A program made the position numbers and the translations under genes. Under the pieces are notes generated by a model. It saw nothing but the letters and a program-made list of their open reading frames with translations, searched no databases and was not told the origin of the DNA. Positions 1-7,179 of a DNA stretch of 11,529 nucleotides are shown in pieces. Source of the stretch: CAZIGK01 sp964538615 (lineage in GTDB: Bacteria > Pseudomonadota > Alphaproteobacteria > Rickettsiales > RI-342). The stretch is taken from assembly GCA_964538615.1 (NCBI GenBank), contig CAZIGK010000045.1:1-11529 (forward strand), read 5' to 3'. Every line of letters begins with the position of its first letter. Position 1 is the first letter of the stretch.

Positions 1-56
1 AGCGAGAGGGGCTTTAGCCCCGACGCGTAGCGAGGCTAGTAAGCCGAGCGGAGCCA
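1..56. repeat. Intergenic repeat block A, left copy
   Basis: These 56 bases recur without a mismatch at 10939-10994, in the same orientation. The block contains a short inverted repeat (GGGGC at 8-12 and GCCCC at 17-21) and several GCGAG/GAGCGG-like words. It lies outside any credible gene and may extend beyond the left edge of the window. I do not recognise the family by name. It is part of a mosaic with blocks E and B described below. Confidence 0.85.
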
Positions 57-71
57 GAGCAAGAGGAGAGA

Positions 72-98
72 TGGATTCCGGGTCAAGCCCGGAATGAC
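72..98. repeat. Short palindromic repeat E (left; CCGGG stem variant)
   Basis: An 8-bp perfect stem (ATTCCGGG at 75-82, CCCGGAAT at 88-95) encloses a 5-nt loop and is framed by TGGAT on the left and ATGAC on the right. This resembles the short 'ATTCCGGG..CCCGGAAT' palindromes scattered between genes in many alphaproteobacteria (known from general experience, not searched here). No T-run follows on either strand, so it is not an obvious intrinsic terminator. Two further elements with the same ends but a different stem lie at 10848-10873 and 11010-11035. Confidence 0.8.
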
Positions 99-125
99 AG
101 GGGGGAGTGTGGTGTTGGGGTGCGG

Positions 126-144
126 GAACGGCGGCAAGCAGGCC
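126..144. repeat. Repeat block B, left copy (19 bp)
   Basis: GAACGGCGGCAAGCAGGCC is repeated exactly at 10901-10919. In both places it lies 27 bases downstream of an E palindrome, and the 27-base spacer is G-rich but not identical. It is a short motif and supports the mosaic interpretation rather than a function of its own. Confidence 0.7.
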
Positions 145-201
145 TGCGCCAGCCTTGAGCCGCCCTCATTTGCGAGACAGGAGTCGAGCAAGGAGGGAAT
201 A

Positions 202-224
202 AAACTGTCGTCCTAAGGAAGTTT
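202..224 (-). terminator. Weak candidate terminator after the HhH gene
   Basis: Read on the minus strand, AAACT immediately after the start of the stop codon can pair with AGTTT 13 bases later, and the loop holds a small CCT/AGG pairing. TATT follows the 3' arm. The stem is AT-rich and short and overlaps the stop codon, so this is only a possible terminator. No better one is visible between the gene end and the repeat mosaic. Confidence 0.25.
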
Positions 225-1059
225 AAGCAGCCAGCGAGAGCGGGCGGGACGCTTGCGCGCGGTTTTGTTCGCACTGCACATCGGTCAGAAGTGCCGGTTG
301 GAAGCGGCTGTCTATGGCGCAGCGAACGGCATCCACCAGTTTTTGCGGCAGACGGGTAGTGGCCATTCGCCAATGCTCTTGTGTTGCGGTTTCCGGGGAG
401 ACGGCGGTGCTGAGAACCGCCAGATCCAGCGCACGGGCATCATAGCCTGCCGCACGTGCCAGTTGGTTGTAGATTTGCTCCAGACGCTGGTATGCAGATT
501 CACTGCCTGGTGTATCATTGGGGACATTTGGGATGCCTTGTGATTTCAGCCAGCGCAGGACGTGGCGATCCAGCACGGCGCCATCCCATACTTCCGGTGG
601 GCGGGAGTGGAGCAGGAACAGGCTGGCCATTTTGCGGCCAATGCCGGAGAGTTGGGCAATATCTTCCCGTGTGGCATGTTGGAGATCCAGAGGTTCGCGT
701 CCAAACTTTTCCGGGTAGACCAGTTCATGCACAAAGCGGCTGTTGAGGGTATATTGTCCCAGTCCCAGATGGCGGTAAAAATCTTCAACGCGTCCCATAT
801 CGGCAATCTGGCGTAGTTTGTCGAAGGGCATCTCTGCGTCCAGTGGAGGCCAGCCTGCTACGTTGCCTTCAAAAATATCCAGCATGCGGGAAAAAGCCTG
901 CATAGACGCGACTTCGCCCTTGCCACGGGTGAAGCTGCAGTAGAGGAAGTAATATTGCAATTCTTCCGGCGTACGCTGATAGTCCGTAATCACATCCAGC
1001 CGCACTTTTTTGTCGCGCAGTCGTTCATCCGCAAAAGCGGCTTCTCTGGCTTTGCCCAT
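223..1059 (-). CDS. HhH-GPD (endonuclease III-like) DNA glycosylase family protein
   Basis: This 278-residue cytoplasmic protein looks like a member of the helix-hairpin-helix base-excision-repair superfamily. The hairpin is LSGIGRKMA at residues 137-145. About twenty residues later comes VLDRHVLRW (162-170). By comparison with E. coli Nth (GVGRKTA, then VDTHIFRV), Lys143 and Asp164 match the catalytic lysine and aspartate of a bifunctional glycosylase/AP lyase. The C-terminal Cys-x6-Cys-x2-Cys-x5-Cys iron-sulfur cluster of Nth is absent, and the first ~80 residues do not look like Nth. The substrate is therefore unknown. The ATG has GGA six bases upstream. The gene lies 70 bp downstream of cysQ on the same strand and may be cotranscribed with it. 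The C-terminal tail (QNRAQASRPLSLAA) abuts the repeat region. The gene is well supported; the family assignment rests on motifs. Confidence 0.8.
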   Translation of the reverse strand: MGKAREAAFADERLRDKKVRLDVITDYQRTPEELQYYFLYCSFTRGKGEVASMQAFSRMLDIFEGNVAGWPPLDAEMPFDKLRQIADMGRVEDFYRHLGLGQYTLNSRFVHELVYPEKFGREPLDLQHATREDIAQLSGIGRKMASLFLLHSRPPEVWDGAVLDRHVLRWLKSQGIPNVPNDTPGSESAYQRLEQIYNQLARAAGYDARALDLAVLSTAVSPETATQEHWRMATTRLPQKLVDAVRCAIDSRFQPALLTDVQCEQNRAQASRPLSLAA

Positions 1060-1129
1060 GGTATATCCATTCCCTGTCTTTTTATTGTACGTTTTCTTTT
1101 AGCGGCGGTGAATGAAAAGTAAAGATATT

Positions 1130-1972
1130 TTAACCATGTGGGCATTTTTTGTGCAGCCAGCCTGCATCCCGCGTAGGGTTGCGTAAGGCTAAAAAGCCGC
1201 CATTTTCAAAGCCTGCCTTGCCATAGCGCATGGGGTTGCCCTGCCAGTCAAACACGCCACCGCCCACGGCTTCTACGATGGCTTGTCCGGCTGCGGTATC
1301 CCATTCTGAGGTAGGGGCGAAGCGGGGGTAGGCATCCGCTGAGCCTTCTGCTAACAAACAAAACTTCTGGGCACTGGAGAGGGAGAAACATTCGACCGGC
1401 TCGGTCAGGCTGGCCATCCAGTCTTTAGCGCGCTGGCTGACATGGTGGCTGCTGTAGACGATTTTTTTGACGGCAGGTGTGGCGTCCGTCATGGCATGTG
1501 GCAGGGGTTGCCAGGGGTCGTCCCCCTGTTGTCGCCATGCCCCCAGACCCACCACGCCGCCGTACGTTTTGCGGGCGACAGGCCAGTGAATAACCCCCAA
1601 AACGGGGCGTTGCGCCTGCACCAGAGCGATGCAAACGCAAAAGCTATCTTCACCACGGATAAAGCTTTTGGTGCCATCCAGCGGATCGATGAGCCAGAAG
1701 GACTCTGCCTGTGTGACGGTGGGATGTTCTTCCAGCTCTTCGGAAATGATGGGGATATGGGGGGTGAACTGTTGCAGTTTTTGCATGATTTTATTGTGCG
1801 CTGCATGGTCAGCCGCAGTGACCGGGCTGGCATCTCGCTTGTGCGAAATGCTGAAATCTGCTTGATAATATTGCATGATTTCGGATCCTGCTGCTGAGCT
1901 GAGCGACATCATTTCTGCAAGCCAGTCATGCAATTTATGCATGTCGGTTATGGTGTTTTGCCTGTGGTGCAT
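1130..1972 (-). CDS. cysQ: 3'(2'),5'-bisphosphate nucleotidase CysQ
   Basis: CysQ hydrolyses 3'-phosphoadenosine 5'-phosphate (PAP) to AMP and phosphate, clearing the by-product of PAPS-dependent sulfate assimilation; some members also act on inositol monophosphate. The 280-residue product carries the magnesium-dependent, lithium-sensitive phosphatase motifs in order: ISEEL (76-80, metal-binding Glu), WLIDPLDGTKSF (93-104, metal-binding Asp96 and Asp99) and SEWDTAAGQAIVEAVGG (222-238, Asp225). The length is typical for the family. I chose the ATG at 1972 because GAGGG lies seven bases upstream; the in-frame ATG at 1942 lacks a visible ribosome-binding site. The gene is divergent from the glutamate dehydrogenase gene. 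No truncation is visible. A general inositol-monophosphatase label is the only serious alternative. Confidence 0.92.
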   Translation of the reverse strand: MHHRQNTITDMHKLHDWLAEMMSLSSAAGSEIMQYYQADFSISHKRDASPVTAADHAAHNKIMQKLQQFTPHIPIISEELEEHPTVTQAESFWLIDPLDGTKSFIRGEDSFCVCIALVQAQRPVLGVIHWPVARKTYGGVVGLGAWRQQGDDPWQPLPHAMTDATPAVKKIVYSSHHVSQRAKDWMASLTEPVECFSLSSAQKFCLLAEGSADAYPRFAPTSEWDTAAGQAIVEAVGGGVFDWQGNPMRYGKAGFENGGFLALRNPTRDAGWLHKKCPHG

Positions 1973-1995
1973 CTTAAACCCTCGTTTATGCTTTT

Positions 1996-2025
1996 AGCTT
2001 ACTCTACAGCCCTTGCACCATGCAA
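1996..2025 (-). promoter_or_regulatory. Candidate sigma-70-type promoter for cysQ
   Basis: On the minus strand TTGCAT (complement of 2020-2025) and TAAGCT (complement of 1996-2001) are separated by 18 bases, a plausible -35/-10 pair giving a short leader before cysQ. The -35 overlaps the region just upstream of the dehydrogenase ribosome-binding site, so the two divergent genes would share a very compact control region (1973-2042). The -10 match is poor. No convincing promoter for the plus-strand gene stands out. Confidence 0.25.
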
Positions 2026-2042
2026 CCAGAGGGACGCTACGC

Positions 2043-5000
2043 ATGACGAAGACATCCACACGCAAAACCCCTCCCGCTATCGCGGCAACGTCAGCCCTAC
2101 AACAGCAATTACAACAAATTCTGGCGCTTGCCACCAGTCATAAATTGGCGGGTGACCCGGAACATGCGCGTAGCTTTATTGCGCAGTGCTTTCAGTCTTT
2201 GCCAGCGCCGGAGGTGGAAGCCATGGCTCCACACCATGCCGCAAAGCAAGCGGCCGATGCATGGGAATTCATGCAGCAGCGAACAGATGAATCTAAACTG
2301 GTTGTCACGCCACTGCTTAATGAAGAGGGGCAGGCATCGGCGATTCGGATTTTAACATTGAACCCGGATATGCCATTTCTGGTGGATTCCATGCTGTTGA
2401 TTTTGCAGCGTGCCGGTTATACGACCCTGCATTGCCTGCACCCGATGTTACTGGTGCGCAGAGATAGCAAGGGGTATCTGAAAAACCTGCGGCCTTTCGG
2501 TAAAGTGGAAGAGGCGGAAAAGGCCGATGGCTGGCAACCGGAATCCATGATTGCGATTGATATTCCTGCATCGGGTTCCGAAGGTGATGTGGCAAGCCTG
2601 ACCGCATTGCTGCGGCAAACACTGAAAGAGGTGCATGCAACGGTTGAAGACTGGCCTGCGATGTTGCAATGTAATGAAGAGACCATTGCCCAATGCCACG
2701 CTCTGCCGGATATATTTGGGGATAGCCAACTGACGGAAACCATACATTTTCTACGTTGGTTAGCGGATGGGCATTTTATTTTTATGGGCGTGCAGGACTA
2801 TTCTTTGCAGAAAGAGTCTTTGCAGCCTGAGCGTGGGTCTGCGTTAGGGCTTTATCGGCTGGAGAGGTTTGGTGAACCACCGCTGGAAAGCGAAGAGCCA
2901 TTGGTGACATCGCTGCATTTTTTGACCGACCGGGAATTGGTGGAGGTGAGCAAAGCCGATCAACGTTCTAACGTGCATCGTCCGGTGCATTTGGATGTGA
3001 TTGGTGTGAAGCGTTTTGATAAAGAGGGGACGTTGCTGGGAGAGCGTCGCTTTATCGGGCTGTTTACCTCGCTGGCGTATTTTAAGCTGGCGAAAGATAT
3101 TCCGTTTTTGCGGCGTAAAATTGCGCGGGTGAAAGAGCAGTCTGGCTTTGCGCTGATTAGTCACAATGGGAAGGCGCTGGCGACCATTCTGGAACAAATG
3201 CCGCGTGATGAGCTGTTTCAGATGACGCCTCAGGAACTGTATGACACCGCCATGGGGGTGTTGGCACTGGAATCCCGCCCACATACACAGGTGTTTGTAC
3301 GCCATGACCCGTATGGACGTTTTGTCAGTTGCTTGCTGTATGTGCCGAAAGAGCGTTTCAGCACGCAGATGCGCGAGAGATTGCAGGAGATTCTGGAGGA
3401 AGCGTATCACGGGCAGGTCTCCGCGCATTATACACAGGTGACGGATTCTCCTCTGGCGCGTCTGCATGTACTGATTCGCACAACGCCGGGGAAAATACCC
3501 GCGGTGGATCTCGCGGCTCTGAACCGTAGCCTGAACGATGCGGTAAATGCCTGGGATGACCAGTTAAAGCAGATTTTGGACAAGCATTATGATACATTGG
3601 AAGCGAGTCGGTTGTTCCGTCTGTATCATCACGCATTTTCTGATATTTATCGTAGCCGTTACAAGCCGGAACAGGCGTTGATTGATCTGCCTTATCTGGA
3701 GGCAGCGATTGCCGGGCAGCAATTACAGGTGAATCTGGAAACCGATACGATTAGTGACAGTGATTTTCATATCCGTATCTATAACCCTGGGGAGAAGCTG
3801 GCGCTATCTGATATTTTGCCGATTCTGGAGCATTTCGGGCTGTATGTACAGGAAGAGCGGCCATCAGAAATTATGCCGGTGCATTACAAATCCGGCGTTA
3901 AATTGCGGGATTTCCGAGTGCAGTTACCGGGGAGTGAACGCCCTGATCTGGGGATGTTAAAGTCGCGGTTTGAAGCGGCGCTGCTGGCCGTGTGGAATCA
4001 AAAAGCCGATAATGACGGTTTTAACCAGTTGGTGTTGCGGGCTGGGCTGGAATGGTCGCAGGTACTGGTATTGCGTTTTTATGGCAAATATTTGAAACAG
4101 ATACGGTTTCCTTTCGAGCAACTGCGCATGGAAGAGGCTCTGGCAACCTATCCGGCTTTGGCGCGTAAGCTGGTGGCGTTGTTTGAGGCGCGTTTTGACC
4201 CGGCACAGCGCAACGATAAGCGGGCGAAACAATTGCAGGATGAGATTGAAAAAGACCTGAATGCGGTAAGTAACAGTGCGCATGACCGGATTATACGGCG
4301 TTACCGTGCGCTGATTCTGGCATCTTTGCGCACCAACCACTACCAGAAGGATGCGGAAGGACAGTCAAAGCCTTACCTTTCGGTCAAGTTTGACCCGGAG
4401 GCGATTCCTGATATGCCGTTGCCGCGCCCGTACCGCGAGATTTATGTATTCGGCACACGGACGGCTGGGGTGCATTTGCGGGGAGGCAAGGTGGCGCGGG
4501 GAGGATTGCGCTGGTCTGACCGGCATGAGGATTTCCGCACCGAGATTCTGGGATTGATGAAGGCGCAGATGGTGAAAAACACCGTGATTGTGCCGGAAGG
4601 TGCGAAGGGTGGATTTATTGTGCGTCGTCCACCCGTGGAAGGTGGCCGTGAAGCCTACCTTGCTGAGGGGATTGAGTGCTACAAACTTTTCCTGCGTGGG
4701 CTGCTGGATATTACCGATAATATTGTGGGTGGTCAGGTAGTGAAGCCCGAACAGGTGATTTGCCATGATGAGGATGACCCGTATCTGGTGGTGGCGGCAG
4801 ACAAGGGAACGGCGACGTTTTCTGATATTGCGAACAGTGTATCGCTGGACTACGGCTTCTGGCTGGATGATGCGTTTGCTTCCGGCGGCTCTGTTGGGTA
4901 TGACCATAAAGGTATGGGCATTACGGCTCGCGGTGCATGGGTCTCTGTCGCACGGCATTTTATGGAAATGGGTGTGGATATTCAGGCCGAAGACTTTACC

Positions 5001-6887
5001 GTGGTTGGTATTGGCGACATGGCGGGGGATGTGTTTGGCAATGGTATGTTGCTGTCTCCGCATATCCGTCTGGTGGCAGCGTTCAACCATATGCATATTT
5101 TTTTGGATCCGAACCCGGATGCAGCCAAAAGTTTTCATGAACGGCAACGCCTGTTTAATTTGCCGCGTTCCAGTTGGGCGGATTATGACGCAAAGCTGAT
5201 ATCCGAGGGAGGTGGGGTATTTGAACGTAGTGCCAAGACCATTGCGTTGAGCCCGCACGTGCAGGCGATGTTGCAGATTGCGGAGGCAGAGCTTCGTCCG
5301 GAGGAGTTGATTCAGGCGATACTCAAGGCGCCGGTGGATTTATTGTGGAATGGTGGAATAGGTACCTATGTGAAGGCCGCCAGCGAAAGCCACGAAGATG
5401 TGGGGGATCATGCCAATACGCCCTTGCGGGTGAATGGCCGTGACCTGCGCTGCAAAGTGGTAGGAGAGGGCGGTAATTTGGGTTTCACACAGCGTGGGCG
5501 TATTGAATATGCACAGCGGGGTGGCCGTATTAATACCGATGCGATTGATAATTCTGCTGGGGTGGACACTTCTGACCATGAGGTGAATATTAAAATTGCG
5601 TTTGCCCGTGCCATGGAGAATGGTCTGACACGGGATGAGCGTAATGAACGTTTGGCTGCAATGACCGATGATGTGGCGCAACTGGTGCTGCGGGATAACC
5701 GATTGCAGACGCAGGCGCTGACCATTGCGGAGCATCAGGGGGTATCGTTGCTGGAGACACAGGCCCGTTTGATGCGGCAGTTGGAAAAGCGCAAATTGTT
5801 GAACCGGGACATTGAATATCTGCCGACTGATGATGAAATTGCAAACCGTCTGTTGCATGGGCAAGGGCTGACGAGACCAGAATCTGCCACGCTATTGTCT
5901 TATAGTAAGATGGCGCTGTATCGGGAGTTGTTGGATTCCAACCTGCCGGATAACCCTTATTTTGATGTGGATTTGCGGCGATATTTTCCGCAGGCGATGC
6001 TGGAAGGGTTTGAGCGGGAACTGATGCAGCACCCGTTGCGTCGGGAACTGATTGCGACGGCGGTGACCAACAGTATCATCAACCGCATGGGCGCGACCTA
6101 TTTTTATCAGGCGACGGAAGATACCGGCATGCTGCCGTGTGATATTGCCCGCGCTTATGTCGCTGCGCGGGATGGCTTTGGTTTGCGTAGCCTGTGGAAC
6201 CAGATTGAGGCATTGAATGGTCAGGTTGCGGTCGCAACGCAACTGGCGATGTTCCAGACGGTGAGTGATCTCATTTATCATACCAGTATCTGGTTCTTGC
6301 GGAATCTGGAACAACCGCTGGATGTGGCCGCCATTATAGCAGAATATCAGCCGCATTTGAACCGTCTGGAAAAACTGGTGCCACCTTTGTTGACGGGAGA
6401 AAGCCGCCAGCAGTTTTTGCAACGGCAGCAGCAGCTACAGGCGGCGGGTGTACCGGAATCTCTGGCCTGTGATATTGCTTCTCTGCCGCTGATGGTGTCT
6501 GCCTGCGATATTGCCCGTGTTGCGATTACCCGTCAGTTGGATGTGGCGAATGTGGCGGAAACCTACTATCAGCTACAGGAAAGCCTGCGCTTTAACTGGT
6601 TGGCAGAGCGTATTTTGCAATTGCCGACCGCAGATTTTTGGTCCCGGCAGGCGGTAGGGGCATTGTTTACGGATTTGCTGGATCAATTGCGCCGTCTGAC
6701 GCAAACGGTGCTGAAAGACACCTGCGCCAAACGTGCCACCTGCACCAGCCATTGGCTGGAACAGCACCAGCATTTGGTGGATCGTTATCAACTGTTTTTG
6801 GATGATCTGGCCAGTAACGAGGCGTTGGATATTTCCATTCTGGTGGTGGCGCTGCGCAAAATTCAGGCTATTTTCCCTGTAGAATAA
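2043..6887 (+). CDS. gdhB: NAD-specific glutamate dehydrogenase, large (~180 kDa) class
   Basis: This cytoplasmic enzyme interconverts L-glutamate and 2-oxoglutarate plus ammonium with NAD, usually in the catabolic direction. The 1614-residue product has the length and layout of the large GDH class known from Pseudomonas, Streptomyces and Caulobacter. A long N-terminal regulatory half comes first. The catalytic domain follows, with GGLRWSDR at ~820-827, LMKAQMVKNTVIVPEGAKGGF at ~838-858 (substrate lysines), GSVGYDHKGMGIT at 949-961 and the dinucleotide-binding GIGDMAGDVFGNG at 989-1001. A helical C-terminal region ends the protein. I start at the ATG at 2043 because GAGGG sits nine bases upstream; an in-frame TTG at 2013 has no ribosome-binding site. 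No frameshift is visible. It is followed by a strong terminator and seems monocistronic. The symbol follows Pseudomonas usage; other names are used for the family. Confidence 0.96.
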   Translation: MTKTSTRKTPPAIAATSALQQQLQQILALATSHKLAGDPEHARSFIAQCFQSLPAPEVEAMAPHHAAKQAADAWEFMQQRTDESKLVVTPLLNEEGQASAIRILTLNPDMPFLVDSMLLILQRAGYTTLHCLHPMLLVRRDSKGYLKNLRPFGKVEEAEKADGWQPESMIAIDIPASGSEGDVASLTALLRQTLKEVHATVEDWPAMLQCNEETIAQCHALPDIFGDSQLTETIHFLRWLADGHFIFMGVQDYSLQKESLQPERGSALGLYRLERFGEPPLESEEPLVTSLHFLTDRELVEVSKADQRSNVHRPVHLDVIGVKRFDKEGTLLGERRFIGLFTSLAYFKLAKDIPFLRRKIARVKEQSGFALISHNGKALATILEQMPRDELFQMTPQELYDTAMGVLALESRPHTQVFVRHDPYGRFVSCLLYVPKERFSTQMRERLQEILEEAYHGQVSAHYTQVTDSPLARLHVLIRTTPGKIPAVDLAALNRSLNDAVNAWDDQLKQILDKHYDTLEASRLFRLYHHAFSDIYRSRYKPEQALIDLPYLEAAIAGQQLQVNLETDTISDSDFHIRIYNPGEKLALSDILPILEHFGLYVQEERPSEIMPVHYKSGVKLRDFRVQLPGSERPDLGMLKSRFEAALLAVWNQKADNDGFNQLVLRAGLEWSQVLVLRFYGKYLKQIRFPFEQLRMEEALATYPALARKLVALFEARFDPAQRNDKRAKQLQDEIEKDLNAVSNSAHDRIIRRYRALILASLRTNHYQKDAEGQSKPYLSVKFDPEAIPDMPLPRPYREIYVFGTRTAGVHLRGGKVARGGLRWSDRHEDFRTEILGLMKAQMVKNTVIVPEGAKGGFIVRRPPVEGGREAYLAEGIECYKLFLRGLLDITDNIVGGQVVKPEQVICHDEDDPYLVVAADKGTATFSDIANSVSLDYGFWLDDAFASGGSVGYDHKGMGITARGAWVSVARHFMEMGVDIQAEDFTVVGIGDMAGDVFGNGMLLSPHIRLVAAFNHMHIFLDPNPDAAKSFHERQRLFNLPRSSWADYDAKLISEGGGVFERSAKTIALSPHVQAMLQIAEAELRPEELIQAILKAPVDLLWNGGIGTYVKAASESHEDVGDHANTPLRVNGRDLRCKVVGEGGNLGFTQRGRIEYAQRGGRINTDAIDNSAGVDTSDHEVNIKIAFARAMENGLTRDERNERLAAMTDDVAQLVLRDNRLQTQALTIAEHQGVSLLETQARLMRQLEKRKLLNRDIEYLPTDDEIANRLLHGQGLTRPESATLLSYSKMALYRELLDSNLPDNPYFDVDLRRYFPQAMLEGFERELMQHPLRRELIATAVTNSIINRMGATYFYQATEDTGMLPCDIARAYVAARDGFGLRSLWNQIEALNGQVAVATQLAMFQTVSDLIYHTSIWFLRNLEQPLDVAAIIAEYQPHLNRLEKLVPPLLTGESRQQFLQRQQQLQAAGVPESLACDIASLPLMVSACDIARVAITRQLDVANVAETYYQLQESLRFNWLAERILQLPTADFWSRQAVGALFTDLLDQLRRLTQTVLKDTCAKRATCTSHWLEQHQHLVDRYQLFLDDLASNEALDISILVVALRKIQAIFPVE

Positions 6888-6907
6888 ACGGATGGTGGCC
6901 ATAGCTG

Positions 6908-6931
6908 ACGGGTGCCGGTGCAGGTACCCGT
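6908..6931 (+). other. Hairpin in the 3' flank of the dehydrogenase gene
   Basis: ACGGGT at 6908-6913 pairs with ACCCGT at 6926-6931, extended inward by one G-T wobble and two C-G pairs, giving about nine pairs around a six-base loop. It begins 20 bases after the stop codon and precedes the stronger terminator at 6938. It may protect or stabilise the 3' end of the transcript; no T-run follows directly. Confidence 0.5.
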
Positions 6932-6937
6932 TGGGTT

Positions 6938-6965
6938 GGGGGAGCGAAGGCGTCCCCCCATTTTT
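6938..6965 (+). terminator. Rho-independent terminator after glutamate dehydrogenase
   Basis: GGGGGA at 6938-6943 pairs with TCCCCC at 6953-6958, with a further GC/GC pairing inside around GAAG and a single bulged G. The stem is followed by CA and five Ts (6961-6965). Position and form fit an intrinsic terminator for the dehydrogenase transcript. Confidence 0.7.
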
Positions 6966-7064
6966 CGGCGGACATGTTTTGGTGAGGGGAGTATGGCGTG
7001 CCTTGTCCTTTGTTGGTGTCCCTGAGGTTTGTGCGCAACGGCAACAGCCTGCACAAAAAAGCCT

Positions 7065-7096
7065 ACCAAAACACGCACCAAAACACGCACCAAAAC
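7065..7096. repeat. 12-bp direct tandem repeat (about 2.7 copies)
   Basis: ACCAAAACACGC is present at 7065-7076 and 7077-7088, followed by a partial third copy ACCAAAAC at 7089-7096. It sits in the 292-bp gap between the dehydrogenase and the lipoprotein gene, a gap with no credible coding sequence. TTTGTGC at 7028-7034 and GCACAAA at 7051-7057 form a nearby inverted repeat, and a small ACCGT/ACGGT stem lies at 7106-7120. Slippage is a sufficient explanation for the tandem copies. Confidence 0.75.
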
Positions 7097-7179
7097 CACA
7101 CGGATACCGTCAATCACGGTTGGATGAAGGCTGCGTCCATCAGCAGTGGGCACAAAGGTTATGAGGCTCTGGCACGGAG

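Noticed and set aside
99..126. G-quadruplex in the G-rich spacer
   Set aside because: There are too few separated G-runs for a standard quadruplex, and the corresponding spacer at 10874-10900 keeps only general G-richness.
83..373. Minus-strand 96-codon frame at the left end
   Set aside because: It overlaps the 3' end of the HhH gene and the repeat mosaic, with no ribosome-binding site or domain.
4365..5258. 297-codon minus-strand open frame inside the dehydrogenase gene
   Set aside because: It is antisense to the best-conserved catalytic part of the enzyme, shows no recognisable domain, and is explained by the codon bias of the sense gene. Other antisense frames there (e.g. 2844-3467, 5340-5864, 5892-6422) are rejected for the same reason.
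6863..7153. Minus-strand 96-codon frame and plus-strand frames in the 6888-7179 gap
   Set aside because: They run through the terminator and the 12-bp tandem repeat (giving VRVLVRVL-like or NTHQNTHQ-like peptides), lack ribosome-binding sites and have no family features.
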